Shown here in pieces: positions 37,259-46,696 of a stretch of 64,000 bases of DNA; positions within the stretch are counted from its first letter, which is position 1; each line of letters begins with the position of its first letter. Origin of the DNA: Sphingomonas ginsenosidivorax (lineage in GTDB: Bacteria; Pseudomonadota; Alphaproteobacteria; Sphingomonadales; Sphingomonadaceae); NCBI RefSeq assembly GCF_007995065.1, contig NZ_VOQR01000001.1, forward strand, positions 2,297,001 to 2,361,000, given 5' to 3'. Position numbers and translations under genes: made by a program. The notes beneath the pieces are model-generated. The model had not been told where the DNA came from and did no database searches. It worked only from the letters and a program-made list of their open reading frames with translations.

Positions 37259-38428
37259 TCAGGCTGCGTAGCGCCGCAGATCCGCTGCGGTTTCAACCAG
37301 AAGGTGAGCGAAGTTCCTCATGTCCTCCGCTTCCGTGAACCTACCCGGCGATACCCGGAACGCCTGCCGCGCTCGGGCCGTGTCGCCGAACATCGCAAGA
37401 AGGACGGAACTAGTTTGCACCTTCTCCGTCGCGCAGGCGCTCGATGCAGAGAAGCTGAAGAAGGGATTCAACCTGTGCATCAACGCAAGCGGTTCGACCC
37501 CTGGGATCGAGAGCGAGATGTTGGTCGCGATCCGTTCGGTGGGGTGGCCGTTGAGTTCGACGCCGTCGATCGCGCCCCGGGCGACCTCCAGGAACTTCGC
37601 CGTCATCGCGCGGAGCCGCTGGTCGTCAGCTGCCGCCTGCCGTCCAGCTACCTCAAGCGCCTCGCCGAGCCCGACGACGAGATGGACAGCCACGGTGCCC
37701 GGTCGAAGCCCCTTTTCCTGCCCACCGCCGAACATGATCGGCTGAACGCGCGCCCGCGGCGAACGGGAACGCACATACAGCGCGCCCACGCCCTTCGGCC
37801 CGTAGGCCTTGTGGCCCGATACGCTGGCGAGGTGGATGTGCTCGGCGGCGACGTCCACCTTCCGGTGCGCCATCAGCTGAGCGAGGTCGGTGTGGAAGAG
37901 CACGCCGCGACGCTCGCAGATCTCACCGATCTCACCGATCGGCTGGATGGTGCCGACCTCGTTGTTCGCACCCATGACCGAGACGAGACCGGTGTCCTCC
38001 CTAAGGGCGGACTCAACGGCGGCGGGGTCAACGCGACCATGCTCATCGACCCCGAGGACGGTCAGCTCGAAGCCTTCACGTTCCAGTTGCCGGAACGGCT
38101 CCATGACGCCGGGGTGCTCGATGGCGGTCGTCACCAGATGCTTGCGTTCCGGACGTGCGCGTGCGGCTCCGAGGATCGCGATGTTGTCGGCTTCGGTGCA
38201 GCTCCCAGTGAGGATGATCTCGTTGTCGCGAGCGTTAAGCGAGGCGGCGATCTGCTGTCGGGCCTTCGCTACGGCCGCCTGGGCGCGGTTGCCGTGCACA
38301 TGCTCGACGCTGGACGGATTGCCGAAGATCTCCGTCAGGTAGGGCGTCATGGCGGCGACGACGCGCGGGTCGACCGCGGTGGTCGCGTTGTTGTCCAGAT
38401 AGACCGGCCCCTTCGCGCCGTTCGTCAC
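37259..38428 (-). CDS. dndA: Cysteine desulfurase DndA
   Basis: 389 aa, PLP-dependent class V aminotransferase fold: YLDNNATTAVDPRV, AIEHPGV (H105), SGHKAYGPKG (PLP lysine K207) and SSACATEKVQTSSVL (catalytic C332). It takes sulfur from L-cysteine as a persulfide and passes it to DndC. The start is GTG, overlapping the dndE stop codon (GTGA), so it is the last of the five dnd genes. Being tied to dndE rather than to isc genes makes the DndA assignment firm. Confidence 0.93.
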   Translation of the reverse strand: MTNGAKGPVYLDNNATTAVDPRVVAAMTPYLTEIFGNPSSVEHVHGNRAQAAVAKARQQIAASLNARDNEIILTGSCTEADNIAILGAARARPERKHLVTTAIEHPGVMEPFRQLEREGFELTVLGVDEHGRVDPAAVESALREDTGLVSVMGANNEVGTIQPIGEIGEICERRGVLFHTDLAQLMAHRKVDVAAEHIHLASVSGHKAYGPKGVGALYVRSRSPRARVQPIMFGGGQEKGLRPGTVAVHLVVGLGEALEVAGRQAAADDQRLRAMTAKFLEVARGAIDGVELNGHPTERIATNISLSIPGVEPLALMHRLNPFFSFSASSACATEKVQTSSVLLAMFGDTARARQAFRVSPGRFTEAEDMRNFAHLLVETAADLRRYAA

Positions 38429-38793
38429 GAGGTCATGGCCAGACGGCCGAGATCGGCCGGAGACTTGGCGCGTACCGCAAGCGTGCCCACGCCCCTATGA
38501 ATATGGGCGCGGAGACGATCGAGCAGTTCCTCGTCCGCGAGTTCGGGACCGCCGTCCTCCTGTTCGACGAAGCGGAGCAGTGCGCCCACCATGCCCGTAT
38601 GCTCGCCGGTTAGAGTGTAGGCGTTGAACTCCTGCCCCTTGTCATCGGGCGCGAGTGAGGTGACGGGGCCCTCTTCCAGAGATAGCATGAGCGCGGCTCT
38701 GCAGAGCAGGTTGGGGGTGACCCCCGTCCTCTGCCTGATCGATCGTAGGCGGCTCGTCGCGTCCGCCGAGATCTTAAGCTTGCTGTAGCGCAT
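38425..38793 (-). CDS. dndE: DNA sulfur modification protein DndE
   Basis: 122 aa, starting MRYSKLKISADATSRLRSI, then TGVTPNLLCRAALMLSLEEG and FNAYTLTGEH, the usual DndE pattern. DndE binds DNA, prefers nicked DNA, and takes part in the modification complex. It overlaps dndD by 20 bp and dndA by 4 bp. GGAGG is 6 nt before the ATG at 38793; an upstream start in frame was rejected because it has no such site. Confidence 0.9.
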   Translation of the reverse strand: MRYSKLKISADATSRLRSIRQRTGVTPNLLCRAALMLSLEEGPVTSLAPDDKGQEFNAYTLTGEHTGMVGALLRFVEQEDGGPELADEELLDRLRAHIHRGVGTLAVRAKSPADLGRLAMTS

Positions 38794-40774
38794 GAACGAC
38801 CTCCGTGTCGCCGTCCCCGAAGTAACCCGGTATCGCATGCGTAGAACGCAGCTCGTGGTCGTATTCGAGGCGGTAGGAATGGCTGATGCTGGGCGACAAC
38901 TGCTCGAGCAGGCGTCCGTCGACCTCCGTGTCGGTCGAGAGGACGATCACTTGGTGGCTCGCCTCCGGGAAGTAGCGTTCGACGATGGTCGATCGATGTT
39001 CCGAGTCCAGTCGCGCCAACGGCGTGTCGATGATCATGGGCAGTGCGCGTCCACTCGTGCGGGCCAGGGCCCACAGCATGGCGATCGCGTAGACCTGCTT
39101 CTCCCCGGCCGACAGGCTGGACTTTCGGATCTCGCCACCGGACTTGTCGATAAGCGTCGCATCGAACGTCGAGCGATCGATGCGAACGTCGGCCACGAAA
39201 TCGCCCTTACGCGCGAGATGGTTGAACCGCTCCACGAACTCCTTGCGCAGCTGCTCGATCTTGAGATCCAGTAGCCTTTCCTCGTACTGCTGCAGGGCTC
39301 GGCCGACCCGACCCGCCAGCGCGGCGCGCTCCTCGGTGGCGGCAGCCTCGGTCTGTGCCTCGATCGCCCGCTCCTTCTCGCGGATCAGGGTTGCGCGCTG
39401 GTACTCGAGACTGCGGAGTTCCTCGGTCCGGGCTTTGAACTGGGCCTCGATTACCCCAACGTCCTTCTCCGCGAGCAGAAGTTCGTCGAGCACGACGCCC
39501 GCCGCGTGACCGGATGCCCGCACGATCTCCGCATCGAAGCTCCGAAGGCGCTTCGTCAGGGCATCGAGGTCGGACACGAGCACCGACGCCTTGGCGGGCA
39601 CCGTGTCCCGCGCTTCCGCGATCCGGGCCGTGAGCCTCCGCCGTTCGGCGGCATCGAGGCCGTCCAGCGTGGGATCGGCGACACCGGGACTGTCGGCGTC
39701 GGCCTTGAGGAAGCCTTCCAGATCCTTCCAGTGCGCATCCTTCCAAGTAGCGCCCCGCTGCGGATCGCCGCCGTCGCGCCACGCGAGCAGGCGGCGCCGA
39801 AGTGCGTCGGCCTCCTCTGCCGCGCCAGCGCTCCCGGATTTCGAAAGGGCAGCCGAGTACCTTGCCAGTAGCTTCGGGGCCATGGCGAATGGCAGCAGGC
39901 TACCGGCGAGATCGCGCAGCTCGTGCTCCCGCCTGCCGATCTGCTCCTTTACTTCCTTCCGGCTCGCTTCGAGCGACGCGCGCTGGTTGGCCGCGTCGCC
40001 TCCCTCGGCGATGAATCGCTGTCGGACCTTGTTGGCGGCGCCGGTCTGGGAGAGATGACGTGTGCTCAGCTCCGCGACGTCCTCCGACATGTCTCCGATC
40101 CGTCGCTCCAGAGCCGCTATGTCGCGGACGACGGTCTCCAGGCGGCCGGCGGCCGCACCGTCCTCCCGGCGGCTGCGTCGGGCGAGATACAGGCCGATGT
40201 CGGTCCGCAGACGTCCGACTAGTTCGATGCCGAGCAGGCCGCGGACCGCATCGGCGAGGCCCTCATCGGGATCATCCCTCGCGATGTCCGCGATCTTCTC
40301 GCCGTCGAAGAAGAAGAGCTGCGAGACGCCGGGTGGAATGAGTTCCTGAAGGAACGCGTGCCACTCGTCACGAGGCACGGTGTCGACCGGGGCTCCGTCC
40401 TTTTCGAGGGTTAGCGTCTCCACGGCCTTGGCGCCCCGAACCGTCCATCGGCGTGACACGCGGTACCGCTGCACCACACCCGCTTCGGCGTAGTCGAACT
40501 CCAACCCGACGGACGCGACCTTCGCGGGCTCGCCTTGGGCGCCGACGTGCACGCGGTTCCGTAGATGGACCTCGTACTCGGATTGGGCGACGCGCAGCCC
40601 GAGGGCGCGTCGTCCGTACAGTGCCAGACGAACCGCCTCGAGGAGCGTCGTCTTGCCGGCGCCATTGCGTCCGCCGATGAGAACGACCGGTCGACCCCGT
40701 GTTGGAACGAGGTCGATGCGCTGGCGACCCGCATATAGCCCGAAGTTCTCGAGCTCGATTGCCCGAAGGATCAT
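38774..40774 (-). CDS. dndD: DNA sulfur modification ATPase DndD
   Basis: 666 aa, SMC/Rad50-like: P-loop VLIGGRNGAGKTTLLEA (residues 31-47), LFFFDGEKIADIARDD, coiled coils in the middle, signature SLSAGEKQVYAIAMLWALAR and Walker B LPMIIDTPLARLD. DndD has ATPase activity linked to DNA nicking or shaping during sulfur insertion. It overlaps dndC by 4 bp (ATGA). The DndD-like CxC ATPase of the facing operon shares the FDGE block but has a CxC pair in its coiled coil. Confidence 0.93.
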   Translation of the reverse strand: MILRAIELENFGLYAGRQRIDLVPTRGRPVVLIGGRNGAGKTTLLEAVRLALYGRRALGLRVAQSEYEVHLRNRVHVGAQGEPAKVASVGLEFDYAEAGVVQRYRVSRRWTVRGAKAVETLTLEKDGAPVDTVPRDEWHAFLQELIPPGVSQLFFFDGEKIADIARDDPDEGLADAVRGLLGIELVGRLRTDIGLYLARRSRREDGAAAGRLETVVRDIAALERRIGDMSEDVAELSTRHLSQTGAANKVRQRFIAEGGDAANQRASLEASRKEVKEQIGRREHELRDLAGSLLPFAMAPKLLARYSAALSKSGSAGAAEEADALRRRLLAWRDGGDPQRGATWKDAHWKDLEGFLKADADSPGVADPTLDGLDAAERRRLTARIAEARDTVPAKASVLVSDLDALTKRLRSFDAEIVRASGHAAGVVLDELLLAEKDVGVIEAQFKARTEELRSLEYQRATLIREKERAIEAQTEAAATEERAALAGRVGRALQQYEERLLDLKIEQLRKEFVERFNHLARKGDFVADVRIDRSTFDATLIDKSGGEIRKSSLSAGEKQVYAIAMLWALARTSGRALPMIIDTPLARLDSEHRSTIVERYFPEASHQVIVLSTDTEVDGRLLEQLSPSISHSYRLEYDHELRSTHAIPGYFGDGDTEVVHALQQA

Positions 40775-42270
40775 CGCGCGCCGCCCTCAGCGTCGAAGGC
40801 CTCCTCGACTTCGGCTTCATCATCCGCGACGAGCACGTCGTCGGAAAGACCGAGCTTCCGACGCTGCTCGTCGACCACGATGTCCAGGTCCCGCCACTCG
40901 AGACGGAACGCGTCCTCGATGCGCGTGTGGACCGCGTGCCGCCGTTTGAGGCCATGCGATGCACGCTCGATGTCGAGAAGACGCATGACGAGGTCGGTCG
41001 GCACATCGTTTCCCGCGCAGATCTCGTCGAGCAGATCTCCGTCGTCGGCCGTGAACGAGACGGTGTCCTCCGCGACCCAGTCCAGATCCTTGCCCAGCGT
41101 CTCGCGGACGATGCGGGGCACGCTGTCGGGCCAATCCCCGCGCTCGGTGCGCCATAGGCGCCGGATCTCGTGAAGCTCGTTCTCACCGATCAGCGTGGGA
41201 GCCTCCCCGATCGGGGCTTCGCGCGCCACCTCGTTCTGCGTCTCGAGCAGCCGACGAAGAAGCGTACGGCAGAAGTCGAGGGTGTACGGCCCGGGCATGA
41301 CCCGGTCAGTATTGGGAATGAAGTTGATCTGTCCGGTCCGGCGCCGGAAGTCCCGGAACTCGCGCTTGCGTTCGGGCACCTGTGTACCTGAGAGCAGATC
41401 ACGGAACTCCAGCAGAGGCGTCAGCCATTCCTCACCGGAATCGATCATGGCCTCCATCGCCCTGTCGCGTTCCACGACGGTGCAGACCCAGCATCCGAAG
41501 CGCGAGTTGCCGCAGGACGGGGTGGTCGTGTCGACCACCAGAGGGCACTCTCCGGAAGAGGCGTTGCGATACATCGCGACGAGGTCGCGGTTGTCGTTGC
41601 CCCAAGGTGACGGGTTCTGGAGCAGGTAGGTCCATACGTCGTCGGTCGAGAAGGCGGCGATCGGCGCGTATACGAAGGCGTTCAGGAGTGACGAGTGCCG
41701 CGACAGCCGCGATCCTTCGATCTTGTGAAGCGACATCACCTGTGCGCGGGTCGACGACTCCTGCGATCGTACGCCGAGAACCATCACCACCTCGCCGAAC
41801 TCCGCGACGCGGCTTTTGATGAACTCGTTGGCCGGCTCGATCTTCAGCCGCTCCGTGCACCAGCGGAACCGGCGCGATGGGGCGGGATAGCCTCGACCGA
41901 TGAGGTTCACCCAGAAGCTGCGGTCGACGTCGGGGACCACCTTCTGCGTGATGATCGGCATGCCCTGTTCGATGGCCGCGGCGGCGATCCGTTCAAGCGT
42001 GACGTCGATGTAGCGGGATACGACCGGCGTTTCGACCAGCGTATCGGAGCTGATCACGTAGATCGTCTTGGTCCGCTGCTCCTTCGGCAGTGCGGTGATC
42101 GCGGTCCAGATGATCTGAAGCGCGGTGGTGGAATCCTTGCCACCGGAGTAGCCCACCACCCACGGACGGCTATCGGAGAGATAGATCTCACGCACGTCCT
42201 CCATCAGGCGGGCGATCGATTCGGGACCCGTGAGCTGCGGCTTGGCGGTTTGCTTGTTGTCTTTTTGCAC
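40771..42270 (-). CDS. dndC: DNA sulfur modification protein DndC (PP-loop)
   Basis: 499 aa, PAPS-reductase-like: PP-loop GYSGGKDST (40-48), and the cysteine cluster SCGNSRFGCWVC near residue 245, where DndC binds a 4Fe-4S cluster. It activates the DNA backbone and inserts sulfur received from DndA. GTG start with AGGA 7 nt upstream; 44 bp downstream of dndB. Confidence 0.93.
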   Translation of the reverse strand: MQKDNKQTAKPQLTGPESIARLMEDVREIYLSDSRPWVVGYSGGKDSTTALQIIWTAITALPKEQRTKTIYVISSDTLVETPVVSRYIDVTLERIAAAAIEQGMPIITQKVVPDVDRSFWVNLIGRGYPAPSRRFRWCTERLKIEPANEFIKSRVAEFGEVVMVLGVRSQESSTRAQVMSLHKIEGSRLSRHSSLLNAFVYAPIAAFSTDDVWTYLLQNPSPWGNDNRDLVAMYRNASSGECPLVVDTTTPSCGNSRFGCWVCTVVERDRAMEAMIDSGEEWLTPLLEFRDLLSGTQVPERKREFRDFRRRTGQINFIPNTDRVMPGPYTLDFCRTLLRRLLETQNEVAREAPIGEAPTLIGENELHEIRRLWRTERGDWPDSVPRIVRETLGKDLDWVAEDTVSFTADDGDLLDEICAGNDVPTDLVMRLLDIERASHGLKRRHAVHTRIEDAFRLEWRDLDIVVDEQRRKLGLSDDVLVADDEAEVEEAFDAEGGAR

Positions 42271-42314
42271 GTCTGAATCCTAGTCCAAGTACCGGCGACA
42301 GTCAGTCGATTTGT

Positions 42315-43349
42315 TCACTTTTCGTCGCATCCGCGTAGCGCCCTGTGGATGACGTCCGCGGTGAGCATGACGCTGGTGCGCGACCGGTTGACCCGGCCAC
42401 CCAGAAGCGCCCTACCCTCCCAGAGGCCCGTGTTCCCACGGGACCAGTCGATCGTGCCGAGGGCGAGAAGTGCATCCTGCCAGGAGGCGGGGCGCTCGGC
42501 GATCATCCGGGCGCCCGCGATCGCCATCGCCTCCATCGCGACCCCATGCGCATGTACCCGGTCTCGCCGCAACTCGCCCGCCGAGACCTTCCCCTCGCCG
42601 GCCAGTCTCCATTCCGGCATCGCGCCAACGACATGCCGCCAGAACTCGATGGCTGGCCCGGGTTGCTCGGCGGTCGCTTCCAATCCGGCCTCGTCGACCA
42701 GCGTAGCCGTCGCCGTGTGCAGGTTGCTGAAGGCGAACAGCTTTCGCGAGGTTCCGGAGAGATTGGTGCGCGTGAGATCGGTTAGATCACGGAAGAGCGG
42801 TATGGCCTCGACGACCGCCCTGGTGAGCCGCGCCGCGTCGTCACGGGCATCGTAGAAGAGCCGTAGCGATCTGGACGGCTTCACCCCATGCTGATTCAGA
42901 TCGACGAACATCTGCTGCGACCTGGCGAGCCCGCCGTCTGGAAACAGAGTGACGGCGATCGTCTCGTCGCCGAGATGGGGACGCTCCTTCAAAGCCTCGA
43001 CAATGCCGGCGCGACGGTGCTGGCCATCGTTGATGACGATGGTCGCGGTCATTTCGACGACGAGCGTTCCGATCGACCTCTCGCCGACGGCGGCTTCGAA
43101 CTTCATGCCGCCATCGACCGTGGCCGACAGTGCCGACAGGACGTACTCGCCGGCGTTCGTCGCGATGTAGCGTGCGATCGCGGGTACGCGGCCCTTGTTC
43201 AATCCCCGTTGCGCGCGAAGCGCCGTCGGCAGCTCCTCCTCGTCGAAGCGGAAGAGCCGCTCGACCATCCTGAGCGGGACCATCGCCACGTAGTAGGCGC
43301 GGCCCGCCTGCACGCCGCGGATGGCGGCGAAGCTGTAACTGTTACTCAT
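42315..43349 (-). CDS. dndB: DndB, DGQHR-domain regulator of phosphorothioation
   Basis: 344 aa with IVINDGQHRRAGI (DGQHR at 108-112) and LFPDGGLARSQQMFVDLNQH, standard DndB features. DndB limits modification and autoregulates some dnd operons. It is the first structural gene of the operon; GGAAGG precedes the ATG and it overlaps the regulator gene by 8 nt. It is related to the 429-aa DGQHR protein of the facing operon. Confidence 0.92.
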   Translation of the reverse strand: MSNSYSFAAIRGVQAGRAYYVAMVPLRMVERLFRFDEEELPTALRAQRGLNKGRVPAIARYIATNAGEYVLSALSATVDGGMKFEAAVGERSIGTLVVEMTATIVINDGQHRRAGIVEALKERPHLGDETIAVTLFPDGGLARSQQMFVDLNQHGVKPSRSLRLFYDARDDAARLTRAVVEAIPLFRDLTDLTRTNLSGTSRKLFAFSNLHTATATLVDEAGLEATAEQPGPAIEFWRHVVGAMPEWRLAGEGKVSAGELRRDRVHAHGVAMEAMAIAGARMIAERPASWQDALLALGTIDWSRGNTGLWEGRALLGGRVNRSRTSVMLTADVIHRALRGCDEK

Positions 43350-43968
43350 CGTTTTTCCCTTCCAAGCGGTTCAACCGCCCGACGGGCTCGAGAAATCTAT
43401 CTTCGAAAACGGTGCGGACATGCAGTCCGTCCACGCTCTCTCCAAAACCTAGCTTGGCGAGCTCGGCCAAGTGCGGATGCGAGAAGGTCACCCTGCGGCA
43501 ACCGCTGGCGTCGGAATCCTCCACGAAGAGGCTGCTACACAGGACCTCTCCTCGCTCCACGCGGGAGAGCTGCGACGCTGATGCGCCACAGGTCGCTGCA
43601 AGCGCGCGGAGGCGAAGGCCAGCATGAAGACGCCCGATCCGAAGCGCGCGGCAAAGCTCCATCCGCGGATCGCCGTCACGCATCGCGCCGCCGGTTCGGC
43701 AGCGGTTTGGCGATCGGCCCCGGATGGCAACATCGTCCCATCCGAGGTCTAGGGCGCCGAGAAGCTGATCCATCGTCCCCGGCTGAGGCCACGCCCGGCC
43801 TCGCTCGATCCTGCACAGGGTCTCCCGCGCGATCCCGATACGGTCGGCGAGGGCCTGCTGCCCCCCAAAGCGAATGCGCCGTCGTGCCGCGACGATGTCG
43901 CCCAGATCATCCCGCAGCGCTGCGAATCCGTTTGGTAGGCGCATCCTGGAGCGTTGCATGACGACCAT
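43342..43968 (-). CDS. Double-HTH (XRE-like) regulator of the dnd operon
   Basis: About 208 aa with two HTH-like segments: IVAARRRIRFGGQQALADRI with ARETLCRIERGRAWP (about 25-62), and LRIGRLHAGLRLRALAATCG with SASQLSRVERGEVL (about 109-143). Two XRE folds in tandem could form an intramolecular dimer. It overlaps dndB, so it is probably the operon's own regulator. The start is uncertain: in-frame ATGs at 43968, 43959 and 43944 all lack a clear ribosome-binding site, and a longer frame reaches 44040. Confidence 0.78.
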   Translation of the reverse strand: MVVMQRSRMRLPNGFAALRDDLGDIVAARRRIRFGGQQALADRIGIARETLCRIERGRAWPQPGTMDQLLGALDLGWDDVAIRGRSPNRCRTGGAMRDGDPRMELCRALRIGRLHAGLRLRALAATCGASASQLSRVERGEVLCSSLFVEDSDASGCRRVTFSHPHLAELAKLGFGESVDGLHVRTVFEDRFLEPVGRLNRLEGKNDE

Positions 43969-44378
43969 CGCTGTTTGGGGGATGTGACGTTGTTGCTTAC
44001 CGTTGGAGTGCGCAACGTACAATGCAGATCCGAAGGCCACACGACGCGCTGCCTTGCAGATTGGCGACTGAACGTTTGGATCGTCCCCGATCGATGTCGG
44101 AAGGCGCCTCCGCTATTGTCGGAGTTCGACAGCGGACGGAATTGTTGAACCCGTTGCCGACGACTGCCTCCGGTCAGCGAACGATAGGATGCGAGATGCG
44201 ACCGCACGGCGGTCCATGCGTACTGGTGCTCGCCGGCCCGGGCAGGGAACGCCCCGCCGAGGTTTTGATCCGAATGTAGACGATGCCGATCATCGGAGCC
44301 GACGGAAGATGGTCCTCAACCTGCGATTCGTGGTGAACACGCCTTCCGAACATTCGCCGAAACGCCTATCGCCGATGA
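43969..44378. promoter_or_regulatory. Divergent promoter region between dnd operon and TIR-like gene
   Basis: 410 bp non-coding between a minus-strand operon and a plus-strand gene. It should carry promoters and operator sites for both. Candidate sites for the double-HTH regulator would be here; I could not pick a convincing palindrome by eye. Confidence 0.45.
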
Positions 44379-45755
44379 ATGAAGATATTCTGGTCTTGGC
44401 AAAGCGACACGCCGCAGTCTGCCGGACGCCATTTTGTCCGTGACGTTCTAGCCGAACTCGCAAGAGACCTGAACGGTATCGATGGAACGGAGGACGCCGA
44501 GCGTCCGGACAGCGAGGAGGACGAAGGAGACCCGCCGTTCGCCGACGATGGAAGCATCGAGGTTGACCATGACACGCGAGGTGTCGGCGGATCGCCTCCG
44601 ATCGCCGAGACCATTCTCCGAAAAATCCGCGACTGCGCCGTGCTCGTCGCGGATGTCACCCCGATCATCAGCACCCCTGCGGGAAAGCGCGTCCCGAACC
44701 CCAACGTCATGCTCGAACTTGGCTATGCGGTGCACGTTCTCGGCAATGAGCGGATCGTTCTGCTCATGAATGGGGCGCAGGATGCCGCGCTGCGACACCT
44801 GCCCTTCGATCTCCGTCATTGGAGGGCACCGATCGTCTATAAGTTGCACAAGGACGCGACGGATGAACAGAGGCGCGAGGTAGCGAGCGAACTGAAGTCC
44901 GCGCTTCGCACACGGATCGCGCCCGGTCTCAGGATTGCCGAAGCCGCTCAGCGCGAGGATGACCGCAGTAGGAACAGGGCTCCGGAGCTAAGCGTCACCA
45001 TCGATGGCGAGGGTGACGCACCACGTGAGGTGTCGCAAACGGTAGTGTCACTTGGAGTGAAGACGCTCGACCAAATCCGCTCGGATACGCCGATCCTTCC
45101 TCTTCCGAGGTCCCGAAACGGGATATTGGGAACTGCGACGTCGCCGCGAATGGGACAGTCGAGCATACTCGCCGGACTTGCACGCGCGAAGCCTGTCAGC
45201 CAATGGACCATCGAGGAGACCGAGGGCTACAACTCGTTTGTCCGGCATTATCATTCGTCTTACGAGCGTTATCTGGAACTCCGTGAGGACTACGCGCGCC
45301 TGCTACTCCGGAGCTTTCAGGTACAGTTGAAGGTCGAGAACACGGGATCGTTGCCAGCAACGGCGATCGATGTGGACGTGACCTTCCCAGCTGGGATTAT
45401 CCTTTACGAGAACGACGAGGCGCCTTTGGTTCCGACACCCCCTGAGGCGCCGCCCTTGCGGCCGTTGGCTCCAGGGACTGCCATCGTCCGACAACTGCCC
45501 GTCGAGTTTGAAAGCCCTGCCGCCCGCATGTGGCTCCCTCGATCGACGCACGTGCATTCTGGGGAGCGGCGGATCCACTTCTCGACGGATTTGCTCAAGC
45601 ACCACCACAGCGCCGCGCTGGACCCCGTTCTGCTGTCATTCGTAACCGCCGCCGATATCGCGCCGTTCGATGCGACATACATCATCACAGCAAGAGAGCC
45701 GGTCGACGCGATCGAAGGAAGAATACATTTCGAAATCATTCGCCGGGACGGTTAG
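44379..45755 (+). CDS. TIR-like nucleotide-binding protein
   Basis: 458 aa. Residues 1-135 look like a TIR/DrHyd-type fold: MKIFWSWQSDTPQSAGRHFV, CAVLVADVTPII, then PNPNVMLELGYAVHVLGNERIVLLM, where E113 is the candidate catalytic glutamate. An acidic loop (about 37-60) is inserted. The C-terminal part has a helix rich in Tyr/Glu and two beta-rich stretches. TIR-like proteins of this type often hydrolyse or bind NAD-like nucleotides; whether this one does is unproven. It is divergent from the dnd regulator. Confidence 0.72.
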   Translation: MKIFWSWQSDTPQSAGRHFVRDVLAELARDLNGIDGTEDAERPDSEEDEGDPPFADDGSIEVDHDTRGVGGSPPIAETILRKIRDCAVLVADVTPIISTPAGKRVPNPNVMLELGYAVHVLGNERIVLLMNGAQDAALRHLPFDLRHWRAPIVYKLHKDATDEQRREVASELKSALRTRIAPGLRIAEAAQREDDRSRNRAPELSVTIDGEGDAPREVSQTVVSLGVKTLDQIRSDTPILPLPRSRNGILGTATSPRMGQSSILAGLARAKPVSQWTIEETEGYNSFVRHYHSSYERYLELREDYARLLLRSFQVQLKVENTGSLPATAIDVDVTFPAGIILYENDEAPLVPTPPEAPPLRPLAPGTAIVRQLPVEFESPAARMWLPRSTHVHSGERRIHFSTDLLKHHHSAALDPVLLSFVTAADIAPFDATYIITAREPVDAIEGRIHFEIIRRDG

Positions 45756-45787
45756 CGCTCAAGGAAGTCCCCGGGACCACGTTGACG

Positions 45788-46273
45788 TCAGTCGAACAAC
45801 ATGACGTCGCAAGTCTCATGACGTTCGAAGCAAGCCGCCAACCCAGGCTTTCCGGCGATCTCGACCTCGCGATCGAGACGATCCAGGTATTCGATGACGT
45901 ATGTTGCGGACTGCACTCCGCGATCCCAGAAGATCACTGCGAGAGGTAAACCGAACTCTTTCGCCGTTGCCTCAAGTCTCGCGATTTCGGTCCGCTCCAA
46001 ACCGAACGTCAGAGAGCCGTCCGGCGCCCGCTTACTTGGATGCTGACACTTGGAGTCGAGTAACAGACTGGTACCTTGAAACGCCACGACTAGGTCAACG
46101 CGCTTTGCGCCAAGCGCCCTGAGCCTCGTGGACTTGGTCGCGCGGTCCTGCTCGACGAAGAACCAGGAGACGTCACATTGATCAAGCAACCGGCGGGTAA
46201 GGTCCTCGCCGGCATCTCCTGCCTGTATCGGCGTACCCGACATACGGGCGAGCGTCGACCGAAAGTGCTCCAT
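45788..46273 (-). CDS. Small PD-(D/E)xK nuclease-like protein
   Basis: 161 aa. The pattern AGDAGEDLTRRLLDQ (E23), GAKRVDLVVAFQGTSLLLDSKCQ (D60, D73, K75) matches a minimal restriction-endonuclease fold such as an archaeal-resolvase or Mrr-type core. D73 replaces the more usual Glu. The ATG at 46273 is chosen; a TTG 21 nt upstream and an ATG 30 nt downstream are alternatives with equally weak sites. It is convergent with the TIR-like gene (32 bp apart). Confidence 0.6.
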   Translation of the reverse strand: MEHFRSTLARMSGTPIQAGDAGEDLTRRLLDQCDVSWFFVEQDRATKSTRLRALGAKRVDLVVAFQGTSLLLDSKCQHPSKRAPDGSLTFGLERTEIARLEATAKEFGLPLAVIFWDRGVQSATYVIEYLDRLDREVEIAGKPGLAACFERHETCDVMLFD

Positions 46274-46696
46274 GCTTACAGCGCGCAATGGCAATCCTTA
46301 GATGAAGTTGGGAATGATCCTGACGACCAACCCTGTCGTATCGGTTCACCCTGTCAACAAGAGTTTGGAAGCGGCTTTTACCGGCCGTGATTCGACGAAA
46401 GGCCGCGAAGACGGATGATCTGCGGATAGAAAAATGAGGTCCGGCTATCCCGAACGGATGGCCACGACCGCCCTGCCTTCAATCAATGTTTGTAGACATA
46501 GGAATCCTGGATTCGAAGAGCTGCGCCGATGTCCGTGCGGCCTTACTCCAATCTCCGCCCTCACCACCTAGATGGCCGAGGTTCGGCCAGCGTCCCCGAC
46601 GCTTCATGATGCAACCCTTTTACTATGCTTCAACGGGCGCAATGAGCGGAAGCTACACGACTTGCGTGATTCCACACGTCAATTTGTTTCGCCTCA
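46274..46696. other. Intergenic region, nothing recognised
   Basis: 423 bp between two minus-strand genes, somewhat AT-richer than its surroundings. No supported frame, repeat or hairpin was found. It should include the promoter of the small nuclease-like gene. Confidence 0.4.
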
